Below are positions 45,739 to 56,104 of a stretch of DNA of 64,000 nucleotides, one piece after another. Position 1 is the stretch's first letter. Every line of letters begins with the position of its first letter. The position numbers and the translations under genes are program-made. The DNA is from Amborella trichopoda (taxonomy: Eukaryota > Streptophyta > Magnoliopsida > Amborellales > Amborellaceae), in NCBI RefSeq assembly GCF_000471905.2, contig NW_006498549.1, forward strand, positions 8,035,963 to 8,099,962. Reading direction: 5' to 3'. The notes below the pieces were generated by a model. It saw nothing but the letters and a program-made list of their open reading frames with translations, made no database searches and had not been told where the DNA came from.

Positions 45739-46713
45739 AAGCACTTGTCCCTCGTAATGCATTAGTTATTATTGCATCCGCTGCTTGCACATGGAATTTC
45801 AATATTTAGAAAATAAGTTTTTCTTATCCAGACGGCTAACATAGCATGACCTATACATCATATGGGCACCTTGCAGATCACCGATTGAGACCCTAAGGCT
45901 ATGAATTCTTATTACTTCTCATGTTGAAGTTTCATTCAAGAACTAGCATCTTTTTTGTATAGTGATGTTACTATGGCCCAACATACACCAAATGCTTCTA
46001 AATGTAATGTTCAGGTGTTAACATTTTACAAAACAGATGCCCATACCAGATACTTAAAAGGATATCTGGAATATAAAATGACTTGATGATGATGTAATAT
46101 GAGAAATATAAATTTATTCACAAGTACATGATATATGTAGAACTAGAATATTCTGAAGCTAAAAATAAAAGGTGGCATATGTTGAAAAATGTGTATAACA
46201 ATGTTGAAAAATGTGTATAACTGAATGCTTATGTGTGCGCATGTGCGTGTGTATGTGTGCACATGTGACATAGCTAAAATGTAATGTGACTATATAGTTA
46301 ATTCAATAAAGAAATATGAGGTATTTTAATACCGCATACTATGCATATACTATACATGTGTCGATATTTTGAACAGGATACCTGTATCCATATTTGTTAC
46401 CAAAGTTTGAGGAATTCTTGATTTCTATCCACGCTTCCTTGGTCTGTTCTCATACCTGTTTGTGTGCATCTCAGCTGTCATGCATATAATTATTTTACAT
46501 TAAAACTCATGAAGAATACTTTATTGAATTCAATGGATCACCAAAATAAAGTTATTTTTTCATGTTACCGTTTTGCTAGTTGTATTTTATTAGATATATT
46601 GAATGCTTTGAGCTTGATGAACATATTATTGCCATTGTAGGATTGACCATGTTGGTGTTTGTCTTCATGAAACCACTAAATCTAATTATATGTGTAAATT
46701 TCATTAAGTCTAG

Positions 46714-47167
46714 ATACTTGAACCAGCAATGAAATTGAAGGAGAAGTGCTATATGACTGTTATGAGACTAGTCATGTTTTATGGGACTGAATTTTGGACG
46801 GTTAAGAAACAACATATCCATAGAATGAGTGCAGCTGAGATAGTGATGTTAAGATGGACGATTGGCAAGACAAGGATACAATTCGGAATGAATACATTTG
46901 ACTGAACTTAGGGGTAGCTCTAATGGGCGATAAAACGATGGAATATAGAATTTGGTGATCTGGTCATATGTAGTGTGGACTTAGTACAACAATGGTTGGG
47001 AGGGTTGATTTGGTTCAAGTGGAAGGCTCTAAAGGATAAGGAGGAGGCCCTAAAAGACATGGGTGGAAGTAGTGAGAAAATATATGGTGACTTATAGTTT
47101 GATTGTGGGTAATGACCCTTAATAGAACGGAATGGCGGAACAAGATTTTTGTAGTCAACCCCAAAGA
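46714..47167 (+). mobile_element. RTE-type LINE 3' fragment
   Basis: Degraded pol C-terminus: MKLKEKCYMTVMRLVMFYGT, EFWTVKKQHIHRMSAAEIVM, LRWTIGKT, then the GGRSK-type segment and the conserved end gaacaagatttttgtagtcaacccca. The usual GAT repeat is absent because an L1 fragment begins here. Confidence 0.8.
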
Positions 47168-48235
47168 AACAAACCCCGACTTGTTCATTCACTGTCAGAT
47201 TGCCCTTCAACTTTGGAGTAGAATTATCCAACTTTTTGGAATATCATGGGTCACCCCCCCTTCAATTCCGGCGCTGACTTCCTGTTCCTTTGAATATAAT
47301 TGGCTGAAGTCGAGCAGGATCATCTGGAAAGCCGCTCTAGCTGCTACGGTGTGAACCATCTGGCTAGAAAGAAATTTGAGAATTTTTTGTGGTATCAAAA
47401 GCGAACTCCTAGCTTTGTTCCACAAGGTTACTTCAATGGTAATCTTTTGGGCTTCCAACCACAATCTGTTCACTGGGATTTTGGCGGCTAGTTTTCTTCG
47501 CAACTGGGTGAACCTTATTCAAGTAACCGCTCACCGCAACCCAAGAGTATCGTACTGGACTCCCCCACCGGTAGGTGATATTAAGTTCAATTTTGATGGA
47601 TGCTCCTTGGGAAATCCAGGCCTAGCAGGCGCGGGAGGAGTCTTCCGTAACCATAACGGTGAAGTCATCTCATCCTTCTTAGAACACCTTGGCCACAAAG
47701 ACTCGTAGTTCGCAGAGGTCACGGCCCTTTTGATGGGAACCAAGAAATTTAACCCTTCTTGGGGACTATGCCTGCACATAGAGGGAGATGCCAAAAATGT
47801 AATACTCTGGGCCGCCAGAAAGGCCCCTCCTCCTTGGTACCTAGCACACAATTTTTATGAAATTGAGCATACTTGCAAGGGTATAAACATCTTATGGATG
47901 CATATTTGGAGGACGTCCAACAACTTCGCAGATCGTCTCGCCAAGGAAGCCGCTAGGAACCAGCCTTTTGCACATGTATATATGCGCACAACAGGGAGTT
48001 GTATATCACTAGCAAGGCGGGGAGGCCTCCCTTTTCTAGATTATAGTCTTCTTTCTTGTAACGTGCAGATTATATAAGCCCCTATCTTTTGCCTCACTGG
48101 TGATGTTAGAGCCAGTCTTCTAGAACAGGTCACTCCCTAGTGACCAATTTTTGGTTGAGAGACCCAGTTTGTGGCTCTGACTTTTATAAAAAATCTTACT
48201 ATTATAATATTTACCGTTAACATTAAAAAAAGAAA
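47168..48235 (+). mobile_element. L1-type LINE 3' fragment with RNase H domain
   Basis: 5'-truncated. 47180-47500 encodes the zf-RVT end of plant L1 pol (LFIHCQIALQLWSRIIQLFG, then IIWKAALAAT). 47555-48075 encodes an RNase H domain: PPPVGDIKFNFDGCSLGNPG LAGAGGVFRN (first catalytic Asp in FDG), then EGDAKNVILWAARKAPP and NNFADRLAKEAARN (last Asp in FAD). A TAG at 47707 breaks the frame before the Glu region. A 3' untranslated part ends in an A-rich tail (about 48222-48240). It follows an RTE tail directly, so it probably inserted into it. Confidence 0.85.
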
Positions 48236-49872
48236 AGAAAAGTTGGTATATATGACCATCTAAACTGCCTCACAAAGGATTATATTAAATAACTTCTTTA
48301 GACTTCTCCTAACATTGGGTATTTGCTTTATGTCATGATAGAGTCTTTTACTTGTCTGCAAATTTTAATGCCTTCACGTCTGATATACCTGTCTGCACAA
48401 TTGGTGGTTGAAACGTGAGATGCATATTACCCAATTTGTTTCTTCTAGATAGCAAGAAGAGAATAGTTTTGTATTTTTGTTTAAGACTTATGTCTCTGAA
48501 GAATCCTTGCAAGGTATTTACTTGTATCGTGTATAGCTCTACTTTAGAAAAATATTTGAAGAATTGGCAGGTTTGTGCACTATTTTGATCCTTCCACCCA
48601 AAACATGGTTGGCCATATCCCTTGTTTGGACACTCAATTGTGTTGAGTGGATTACTAAAAGTATAAGTGGATGAGTTTTGCTCGGATTAAATTGTTGCTC
48701 TCTTGAAGGGGTTATGGTGCATCTAACTTGTTCCCTATTGGTTGTTTTTCAAATGTAATGACCATTTTGCATTATTTATACAAACTCACATGTATGAAAG
48801 AAACACAAATGTGTAATGACAGTCAGCCTTACCCTTAATTCCCAACTTTCTTCTTCTGAAAATAAAATCCATAGATGAATTATCTCAAGAAAGGGGCCAC
48901 ATTGCCCAAAATTGAAGGAAAGCCAGCAGGAATGGAGGTTAGTAAGGACAGTTGATCAGACTATTCCAGCCGTCTAAGTCTGCTGGGGGGATGAGAGATT
49001 CACAAAATCGCCTGAAGATAGAGAATCGCATTCCATGATAGGCAAAAAATCAGTGGTCTGTGGCAGGGTGTACTTCCCTAGCATGCAGCCAGTGAGAAGT
49101 TTGCAGTATGGTTCTCACCATATACTTTTGGGACTAATTGGGCCTCGCTACGGGCCCTATCTTGCTGGATGATCACAGCCTGTGCACAAGGTCCATGCAT
49201 CTTTAGCCTGCATGGATCACCACTGCTCCATGGGGCCTTGTTGGGCCATGCAATGCCCTGTTGGCCTTAGGCAAAGCAGCTCACTTCCACCATGCTAGCC
49301 CCACCAGGCGGTCTCTTCGTTGGTGTACAAAGGCCCAATTAGCCCATGTGAGTCCAAACAGACGCTGCGACAAGCCTCACAAGGCCCCTCTGAGGCATTA
49401 ATGGACCATGCAAAGTGGTGGGAAGGTGGCTTCCTACAATGGTTCGTATGCTTGAAACATTGGCATCCCGTTAGAGGTTGTTGAACTTCCTAAATGGCCA
49501 CAAGTCTATATGGGACCTGCGGGTTGTTTATACATTTTCTCTTTTGGGTGAATCGGGTTGTTTATACTTTGCAACAAAGCTGCTTACACATTGTTTTTTA
49601 TGAGGAGTTGGGACTAGATCACCGTGGCCAAAACCTTTTGTGTCCTGGCGCACTTGGATCGTCTTCTGGACGGTGCTGCTGGTCAGGTGCTGTTGAGGCG
49701 GTGGGCATTTGCGAGGCTGAAAGTTATGGCAATGGCTTTGCATGTGAGGGTGTGCCATGGGCTCGCTTGAATAGGTCACCACCACCATGTGGGGTCTATT
49801 TGGCCATGCTAGGCTTGTTGAGCCATGTGAGGCCATGCTAAAGGGTGCTTGAGTGTTCCCATGCAAGCCTTG

Positions 49873-52168
49873 TGTTGGGTTTTGTGGCCTTTAAAGGCCT
49901 AGAAAGCTTGTAAAAATGATGAATAGTGGAATATACGCTTTCGTGGGAGTGTGTGTTGACTAACCAAGGGTTGAGCGGTTTATGGCCCTGGTCATGTCCA
50001 AAACCCTTGGCCCTGGGCATGTGGCACAATCGAGAAGGGTTTAAAGTGGGTCATCCCTTATTGAGGTCGGAGCGATGCCCATGCATCATGTTTGTAGGTC
50101 AGGAGACCTGTGTGGTTTCCAGCGTGCGATCGCAGGCTTGTGAGAGCAAGGACCTAAATCCTCAACAAACTTTCGCACGGCATGTACACATGACAGCCGT
50201 ATGGGGAAGCAACCTTTAGAGGGACATGTGTACATGCACTGAGAGCCCCTTTTTGCACTGTACTGACAAGTGCTAGACTTGCTTTTAAAGGGGGAACTAA
50301 AATCCCCATTCCAGGATAATCGTTTCACTATTTTATTATTCAACTTTAACAAGCCAATCATGAACCCATGCAGAAAAGACTGTGGGTCATAGGACTTTGT
50401 TGGGTAGGATAAGAGAACAGTTGTGGACTATGGTTTCTGAGGCGAGTGGAGTGCCCTTAATATCATTTATTTTGACCCATCGGTACCAGTTCACTTCTAG
50501 TATATTTAATTTTGATATTATAAATGTTTTTTTGATTTTTAAATATTTTTTTTGAATTGAAAGATATTATTTTTGCTGTAAATTTTCTTTTTAGGGTATT
50601 TCTGAAAATTTCAGAACTTTAAAAATTATACACATGGGACCAAGGATCCAGCCCCACATGTGGCACCCTGTGTAACCTGGGGACCACACCCTATTTTTGT
50701 ATATCATATTTGGCATGGCCTATTTTTTTTGGTAAAGGGGGAGCACGCCACCTTTCTAGCTAAAAGGTCGCACGCCAAAAAATGTAACAAAATAGGGGCC
50801 ATGCCCTAATTTTTAGGAAAGAAATTTTAAGAGGGGGGGCACGCTACTATTTATGGTAAAATAGTGGCATGCCACTTTTAAAGGAAATAGGGGGCAACCT
50901 ATTTTACTAAAAAGTCTTTTTTAGGAAAAATGTGCCACGCCACTTTTTGTGGCACAATCCCCCATGCCTTATTTTTAGGAGAAAAGGGGCACGCCCCACT
51001 TTCTTAAAGATTTGTTTTGAAATTTTATATTTAAATAGGAAAACTAATGAGATTTGATTTCCTATATCTTAGGGGAAATCTAGATAATATTTATTTAGAA
51101 AATATTTAAGTTTGATTCAAATTTAAATAGATTAAATCTAGATAATTTTTATCTAGAAAATATTTTAAATTTGATTGCAAATTTCAATAGAAAAAGTTTA
51201 AAGTTGATTAGATTTATTTTTTAAATAGGAGAGGATTGGGTCAAAGTGTAAGGGGATAAGGTTCCTAATCTTTCCTAAACCATGATGTCTCGTCTTTGGG
51301 ATCTCTTACCTTATAGATTTCTTATGGTAAATCCTATTCACACTAGGAGATAGGTTTTCTTCTAGATTTCTTTCTATTTAAAGACCTAGTTTGAGCCTTT
51401 TTGAGATCTAATCATTAGATCTTTTCTCTCTCTCCCAAAGATCTTTCTCTCTCTCTCCCTCACTCACCAAATTGAGAGATTCTCTCTTCTATCTCTCGTT
51501 TAACCTAAAGAGAGGCATGCCACTCTCTCCTTTTTAACCAAAAGAGAGGCATGCCACCTTTCCCTCTCTCCTCTATATTTTTGTCTGAGAAACCCTAGAT
51601 AAAAGATTTTGCTGTATTTCTGAAGGAAAAAGAGAGGAGACCACCTTAGAGAGAGATCAACTCTCAAGATCAGCTCTATTTTGTTCCCATAGGGTTTGTA
51701 TAAACCCTAGTTTATTTTTGAGCTCTCTAAAGTCCTAGAGGAAGAAGAATTGCCTACAAAGTTTCTTTATCTTAAAATTTCCAGTAACACTTTAAAGATC
51801 AAAAGTGCACCTTTTGTCAGGGAATCGGGTGTGGGGTTTACCAAGCCCTGGTTGGGTAACTCTAGGTATCTTCCAGTAATTCTTTCCATTGGTTTTTATT
51901 TATTTTGAATTTTATTTTTTATTTTTTATAAATTTTCAGGAACTTATACTGTGTTAAAAATTATAATAAAAGTTAGTTTAAAAGTTCCTGGATAGTTTAT
52001 ATTTATCTTGGCAGTAAAAATAAAGATCCTAGGTTGTATCTAGAGCATTGTATTAATTTTCCAGCAACATATTGTGGCCCATGTAAGTGGAATTTAGGTA
52101 TTTGTAATAAAAATAATTTTTTTTTTTTGAAATTTAGTACCTTGAGTTTCACATAGCCACACATTTCA
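49873..52168 (+). repeat. R1 long LTR (5' LTR), plus orientation
   Basis: 2296 bp from TGTTGGGTTTTGTGGCC to ...CACACATTTCA, two bases before a primer-binding site. It aligns with the minus-strand copy 56105-59015 over most of its length (for example gatcaaaagtgcacc..ttgtcagggaatcgggtgtggggtttacc with the reverse of 56270-56320). It has many repeats of a ggcacgcc-type motif (50730-51000). Confidence 0.78.
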
Positions 52169-52169
52169 T

Positions 52170-52181
52170 TGATATCAGAGC
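52170..52181 (+). other. Primer-binding site after the R1 LTR
   Basis: TGATATCAGAGC, one change from the initiator methionine tRNA site TGGTATCAGAGC. Confidence 0.75.
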
Positions 52182-52237
52182 TTCTATTTTTTCTATTGCT
52201 ATAGTTTAGGAGTTTATTTTTATTTGGTTTAAGAAGC

Positions 52238-52665
52238 ATGACTTCAAAAGGTTTCTTGGCTGAATTTATTAAGACTGAAAGATTTGAAATGGAGAATTGC
52301 TGACCCATATTAACCCCTATTGAAAAGAAGACCATGCTTAGCCTAGCCATGTTTTCCACTACTTTAGAAGAAAAGGAAGGCATGCAAAGAATTTCATACA
52401 GAAGTACAGTTGGGTCACTAATGTATGCTATGTCAGGAATAAGACCAGCTTTATCTTTTGCCATGAGTTTTGATTAGCAGGTTCAAGAGTAATCCAGGCA
52501 TGGAGCACTGGAAAGCCATCAAAAGAGTACTACAATATTTGAAGGGAACCGTTAATTACACACTCACTTATGGAGGAGGCTCGGATATACAGATACAAGG
52601 ATATTTTGATGCGGACTATCAAGCAATCCAGATGAGAGTAAGTCCACATCCAGATATATATCTCT
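52238..52665 (+). pseudogene. Deleted Copia body: gag start joined to RNase H
   Basis: 52238-52306 reads MTSKGFLAEFIKTERFEMEN C then stop, like the first residues of a Copia gag. From about 52350 it continues with the end of Copia RT/RNase H: MQRISYRSTVGSLMYAMSG, RPALSFAMS, MEHWKAIKRVLQYLKGTVNY, TLTYGGGSDIQIQGYFDADY. Everything between gag start and RT end is missing. At about 52665 the Copia sequence stops at an inverted R1 fragment. Confidence 0.78.
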
Positions 52666-53000
52666 CACAGGCCTACAACTGCACGGAGGAGACGACACAG
52701 CTCTCTTGGCCTACAAACATAATCTCTGGGCATCTCTCTGACCTCAACAAGGAATGACCCGCTTTAAATCCTTCTCAGTTGTGCCACATTCCCTGGGCGA
52801 AATGTTTTGGACATGACTAGGGCCATAAACTGCCCAACCCTTGGTTTAGTGGTTGGGGGGACATACAAGCAGCTCCCTCACAGGAACCGAGAGAGCCCTC
52901 TCTTCCAAAGATGCGACTTTCATGGGTTTGGAAGCCCTGCTATCTCAATTTTAGGAAGATGAAAATCCCATTTTGATACTTTGCTATAATACATCTGGTT
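52666..53000 (-). repeat. R1 LTR fragment, minus orientation
   Basis: acaggcctacaactgcacg, cctacaaacataatctctgggcatctctc and catgactagggccataaactgcccaacccttgg match the same blocks of the R1 copy at 58740-58920. Right boundary approximate. Confidence 0.65.
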
Positions 53001-53574
53001 GTCAAACCCTGAAGTGCTCTAGTAAACTGCAACTTTTGGCTTCATGAGAGAAAAAGTTCAATTTATCAAATCATTTATTGAACTCTCCCTAAGAGTTTTA
53101 GCAATCTTGCCACTAAAGACTCTCTGCACCAGGTAAGGCTTATGAAGATTTAAAAATTTACGAGTTAAATCAGAGGTCTAGCCAGATATTGAGTTTTCTA
53201 AGAAACACAAACATTGACCATGCGTGCCACTCTTGCTGTCATGGCTTGTATTCTTGTCTCATTAAGCAGTTGCCGGTGAAAGTTTCTTTTATTAAGTAAC
53301 AACTTATGGAACTACGATCAACAATGCCAAATTCTTTTTTCAGGGCTGCAAGGCTCTGCATCCCTACTCCAACTCAGCGTGCTAATTTAGCTTTTACCAG
53401 AAATATATTTTCTGTGGGTTCAATTTGCATATATTTTCTTTGGCTAACTATGGAATTTTGCATTTCTTTTCCTGTATGTGTTCTAAATATTTTAATATTA
53501 ATGTTGCTTCATGCTTTCATCCTTAGTAAGATGTACCCTTATTTTGTGTTGATTATTAGCACAATTGTGTGCAG

Positions 53575-53648
53575 GTTTGAAATTGCCTCAAGTTGTGGGT
53601 CATATTGAATTTGTGGATTTGTCATTTTGTTACCCTTCAAGGGAGAAG
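53575..53648 (+). CDS. ABCB26: ABCB26-like exon j: start of nucleotide-binding domain
   Basis: After acceptor gtgcag it completes a Gly codon and encodes LKLPQVVGHIEFVDLSFCYP SREK; donor gtatac at 53649. This is the first strand of the nucleotide-binding domain with the A-loop tyrosine (F.YPSR) that stacks on the adenine of ATP. Walker A should follow within about 35 codons, but no matching exon was seen in the remaining 10.3 kb. Confidence 0.88.
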
Positions 53649-54131
53649 GTATACTGATTATCCTCTGGAAATGTTTGCATTATGTTTTCTTGATCATAAT
53701 GTACTCTTCAACAGTTCTTTATGACTCATGGTTACACGAGATATCAATTTTTTTTGGTGACAAATTCGTTAAAGAACTTCTATGGATGAGATTTCTTTCC
53801 TCAAATTATTTTCGTGCGTTGCTTAGAGCAACATGAATGTTGAAAAGCTAGTTTAGGCACTTGAATTCAATATATTTTGTTTTAAATAATGTTGGTTTGC
53901 TAGAAGTTATCCTTTTGATTTTTGGGAAAAGTTTTTGCTCTATATGCTATGATGCTGTCATTTCTTTATTGTCCCTTTGTCCGTATGTTTTGTGACATAA
54001 ATTTCCTTTCTCAATCACTGATTATAATTTGTCTTGAAGGAGGCTAAGAACTTGTGCACTTTGATTCTTGAGGATATATGGAAATTCAGAGTTGTGTAGT
54101 GTCTTATATATAAAATGATGTGATTCCAGGA

Positions 54132-54526
54132 AGGGAAAGGTTTATATAGAGCCAAGGCTCTAAACATTCAAATTTGAGCCTACCTAAAAAATTTCAGTAG
54201 AAGAGGTTGTTTTGATGCTCAAATATCTTCAAATTGATCATCTCGACATCAAGATGCATAGACACGAGAAAAAAATGGATTTCAAGTTTTGGAAATAGTG
54301 TATTTTGTAATGCATTTGTGGACCGTCAATTTTCAAGGTTTTCAAGTTTTCATAGATCTGTCGATCTACGCTATTTTTGAAGCTTTAAACTTTATAAATA
54401 AATATGAAAATATATTTTTAAGGCTATCATAAAGATTTCCAGTAGTGAAACCACATTTCTCGACACTATTTGAAGGAAGGCTCTAATTTGATTGTTTAGA
54501 GCTTAGGCTCTATACAAACCGCACCC
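54132..54526. mobile_element. Mutator-like MITE (copy 3), complete
   Basis: 395 bp with about 45-bp terminal inverted repeats: left GGGAAAGGTTTATATAGAGC, right (reverse) GGGTGCGGTTTGTATAGAGC, both continuing to a ctctaaac.atcaaattwgagcct block. Perfect 9-bp target duplication TTCCAGGAA (54123-54131 and 54527-54535); 9 bp is the Mutator size. No coding capacity. Confidence 0.88.
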
Positions 54527-55574
54527 TTCCAGGAAACCTATATTTTGAGAACTTGGAAATGTGTGAAAATCTTGATGTTGCTGAAGGCACCCAGAGAAAT
54601 ATGTATGGAAATTTCCTTTTTTAAGCAAGGGTAACGGTTTTATGAAATATGGAGAAAAGAAATACAGAAAGGAATCATACTAGAGTGAGGGTCCACAATG
54701 TGAATGTGGGAAACCTATATTTACTCATATAAAAAGCAAATCTACTCTCGCATTCGCCAACCAGTTAAATAAACTGTCGAATCACCAAAGAGATCTAGAA
54801 TATCCATCATTATATAGAAACCCCGGCATGGTGCCAGTATGTCTTTCATAGTGCTTCTTCCTAAGACAATCCCACTTCATGAGCAATGTGGACCATGCCT
54901 GTTGCTGTGCCTACTGCATTATAGATCAAATCACATACCCTTATTCGGCTCGAGGTTGATGCTAATCTCTCCTGGTAATTCTGGTTAATTTGTCCAAGCA
55001 ATAATGGGTTTGGACCATCTTTAAAGCATCCATCAGAATACTACTTTAAGAAACCTTGTGGAGGTCCCCCATCTGTCTGCTACCCTATCTTGGTTTGAGT
55101 GAGCATGATTGTGCAATGTTTCTTCACTCTAACCAAATCTACCAAATCCCTTGTACTTGGAGCAAACTAGAGCCTAAGAAATTGCTGTCATTGAAATACT
55201 CTCCCTCTGAATGAGACCTCGCACCTCTAATTGCGAGATTGTTCCTCTCCTTCCCATAAACCCCAAAACATTCTAATATGAAGAGCTTCCATAGAATTCT
55301 ACCTCTGTCAGGGAATGAAGTGCTCTAGTCTTGAGTGAACATAGCCTTAATTGTGAGCGGATGAGATAGAAACGGTGATATCTGACTGGGCTGGACGGGG
55401 CAAGCCTGTCGAACTAGGAATCATTGAATCGGTGCCTTGTCTTGTTGCCATTCTAGACTGGCTGGTCCTTTGAACTAGTACTAGACTAATGCCTTGATCG
55501 GTCCAATGTTTGGATTGGGCGGTCCACTGATCCCAAAATCAAATTTGTCGTTCCCTACAAGGGGCAAAAAAGAT

Positions 55575-55640
55575 ATTATTTGCCCCCCGCCACCCCTCCT
55601 CCTCACCCCCAACAAAGGGGGGGGGAGGGGTTTAAGGAGG
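55575..55640. repeat. GC-rich inverted repeat
   Basis: acccctcctcctcaccccc and ggggggggaggggt are separated by about 9 bases and can form a stem. Surrounding sequence is AT-rich. Function unknown. Confidence 0.55.
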
Positions 55641-56104
55641 TGTTTTTTTGTCTCGGGTTTCTAAAGGGGCATATTGGGTCTAGAGGGAGATATAAAATAC
55701 AGTTTTACAGAAAGGGATTTTTGCGAGCCTTCCTCTCCCCCTCTCACAACCAAAAGTTCCCTCTCTCTCTCGCTCGCTCTCAACTTTTGCCTATTTTGGC
55801 CAAATTTATGATTAGATTCCGGTCAACATTCAACATCCAAGTAAGATTAAAATAACCATAGGATATGAGCTATTTACCATCTTGCCTATTTACAACTATT
55901 CCAACTCAAGACCATGTGTTTATTTTGGAGTATTTTGAAATTAAATCAAAAGATATAGGTAAATTGTTAAATTTTTCATTTCATATGGGTAATTTGATAA
56001 ATTGTCTTTAATTTTAAGATTTATTTGTTTTGGATTTAGAGAAGGCAAAATAAAAAATTTATGTTTTTTGGGTTTTGGAAAGGGCTCTTACAAAAAAAAA
56101 GAAA

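Larger units (their letters stand above)
45739..53574. other. 7.8-kb intron between exons i and j
   Basis: 45739-46713: AT-rich, nothing recognised apart from a tgtgtataac repeat near 46190-46220. 46714-48235: nested RTE and L1 fragments. 48236-49872: nothing recognised; 49140-49870 is unusually rich in ggccatg/catggcc motifs. 49873-52665: R1 LTR and Copia body. 52666-53000: inverted R1 piece. 53000-53574: nothing. Confidence 0.6.
6171..53648 (+). other. ABCB26: Partial gene: half-size ABC transporter, TAP1/ABCB26-like (chloroplast type)
   Basis: Ten exons (6171-6298, 25414-25456, 25605-25649, 25787-25909, 25999-26102, 30158-30212, 30334-30404, 30547-30649, 45526-45736, 53575-53648) join to 957 nt, 319 codons, with no stop and matching phases at every junction. 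The order and wording of the product follow plant ABCB26/TAP1 proteins, recognised from memory of the family: ASEI.IPN, DISFFD.ETVGDLTSRLGSD, CQQVSRVIGNDLN, SANEV.QETFSLMR, YGTEKQE, LADISLRQS, STWWVGDNW, MQSVGASEKVFRLMDLLPS. Family members have one membrane domain of six helices and one nucleotide-binding domain, and work as dimers. The transported substrate of the plant proteins is not settled. Both ends are missing: the transit peptide and TM1 start lie left of the window, and Walker A to H-loop lie beyond the right end or were lost. Ninety-eight percent of the 47.5-kb span is intron. Confidence 0.9.

Noticed and set aside
45754..45759. GT donor (gtaatg) for exon i
   Set aside because: Splicing there to 53575 gives a stop right after the junction and adds residues absent from the family.
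49140..49872. GC-richer stretch with ggccatg motifs as a CpG-island promoter
   Set aside because: It lies inside an intron next to an LTR; no open frame or promoter elements support a start site.
52003..52464. 153-codon open frame on the minus strand
   Set aside because: It is antisense to the R1 LTR end and the Copia gag/RNase H remnant and shows no family pattern of its own.
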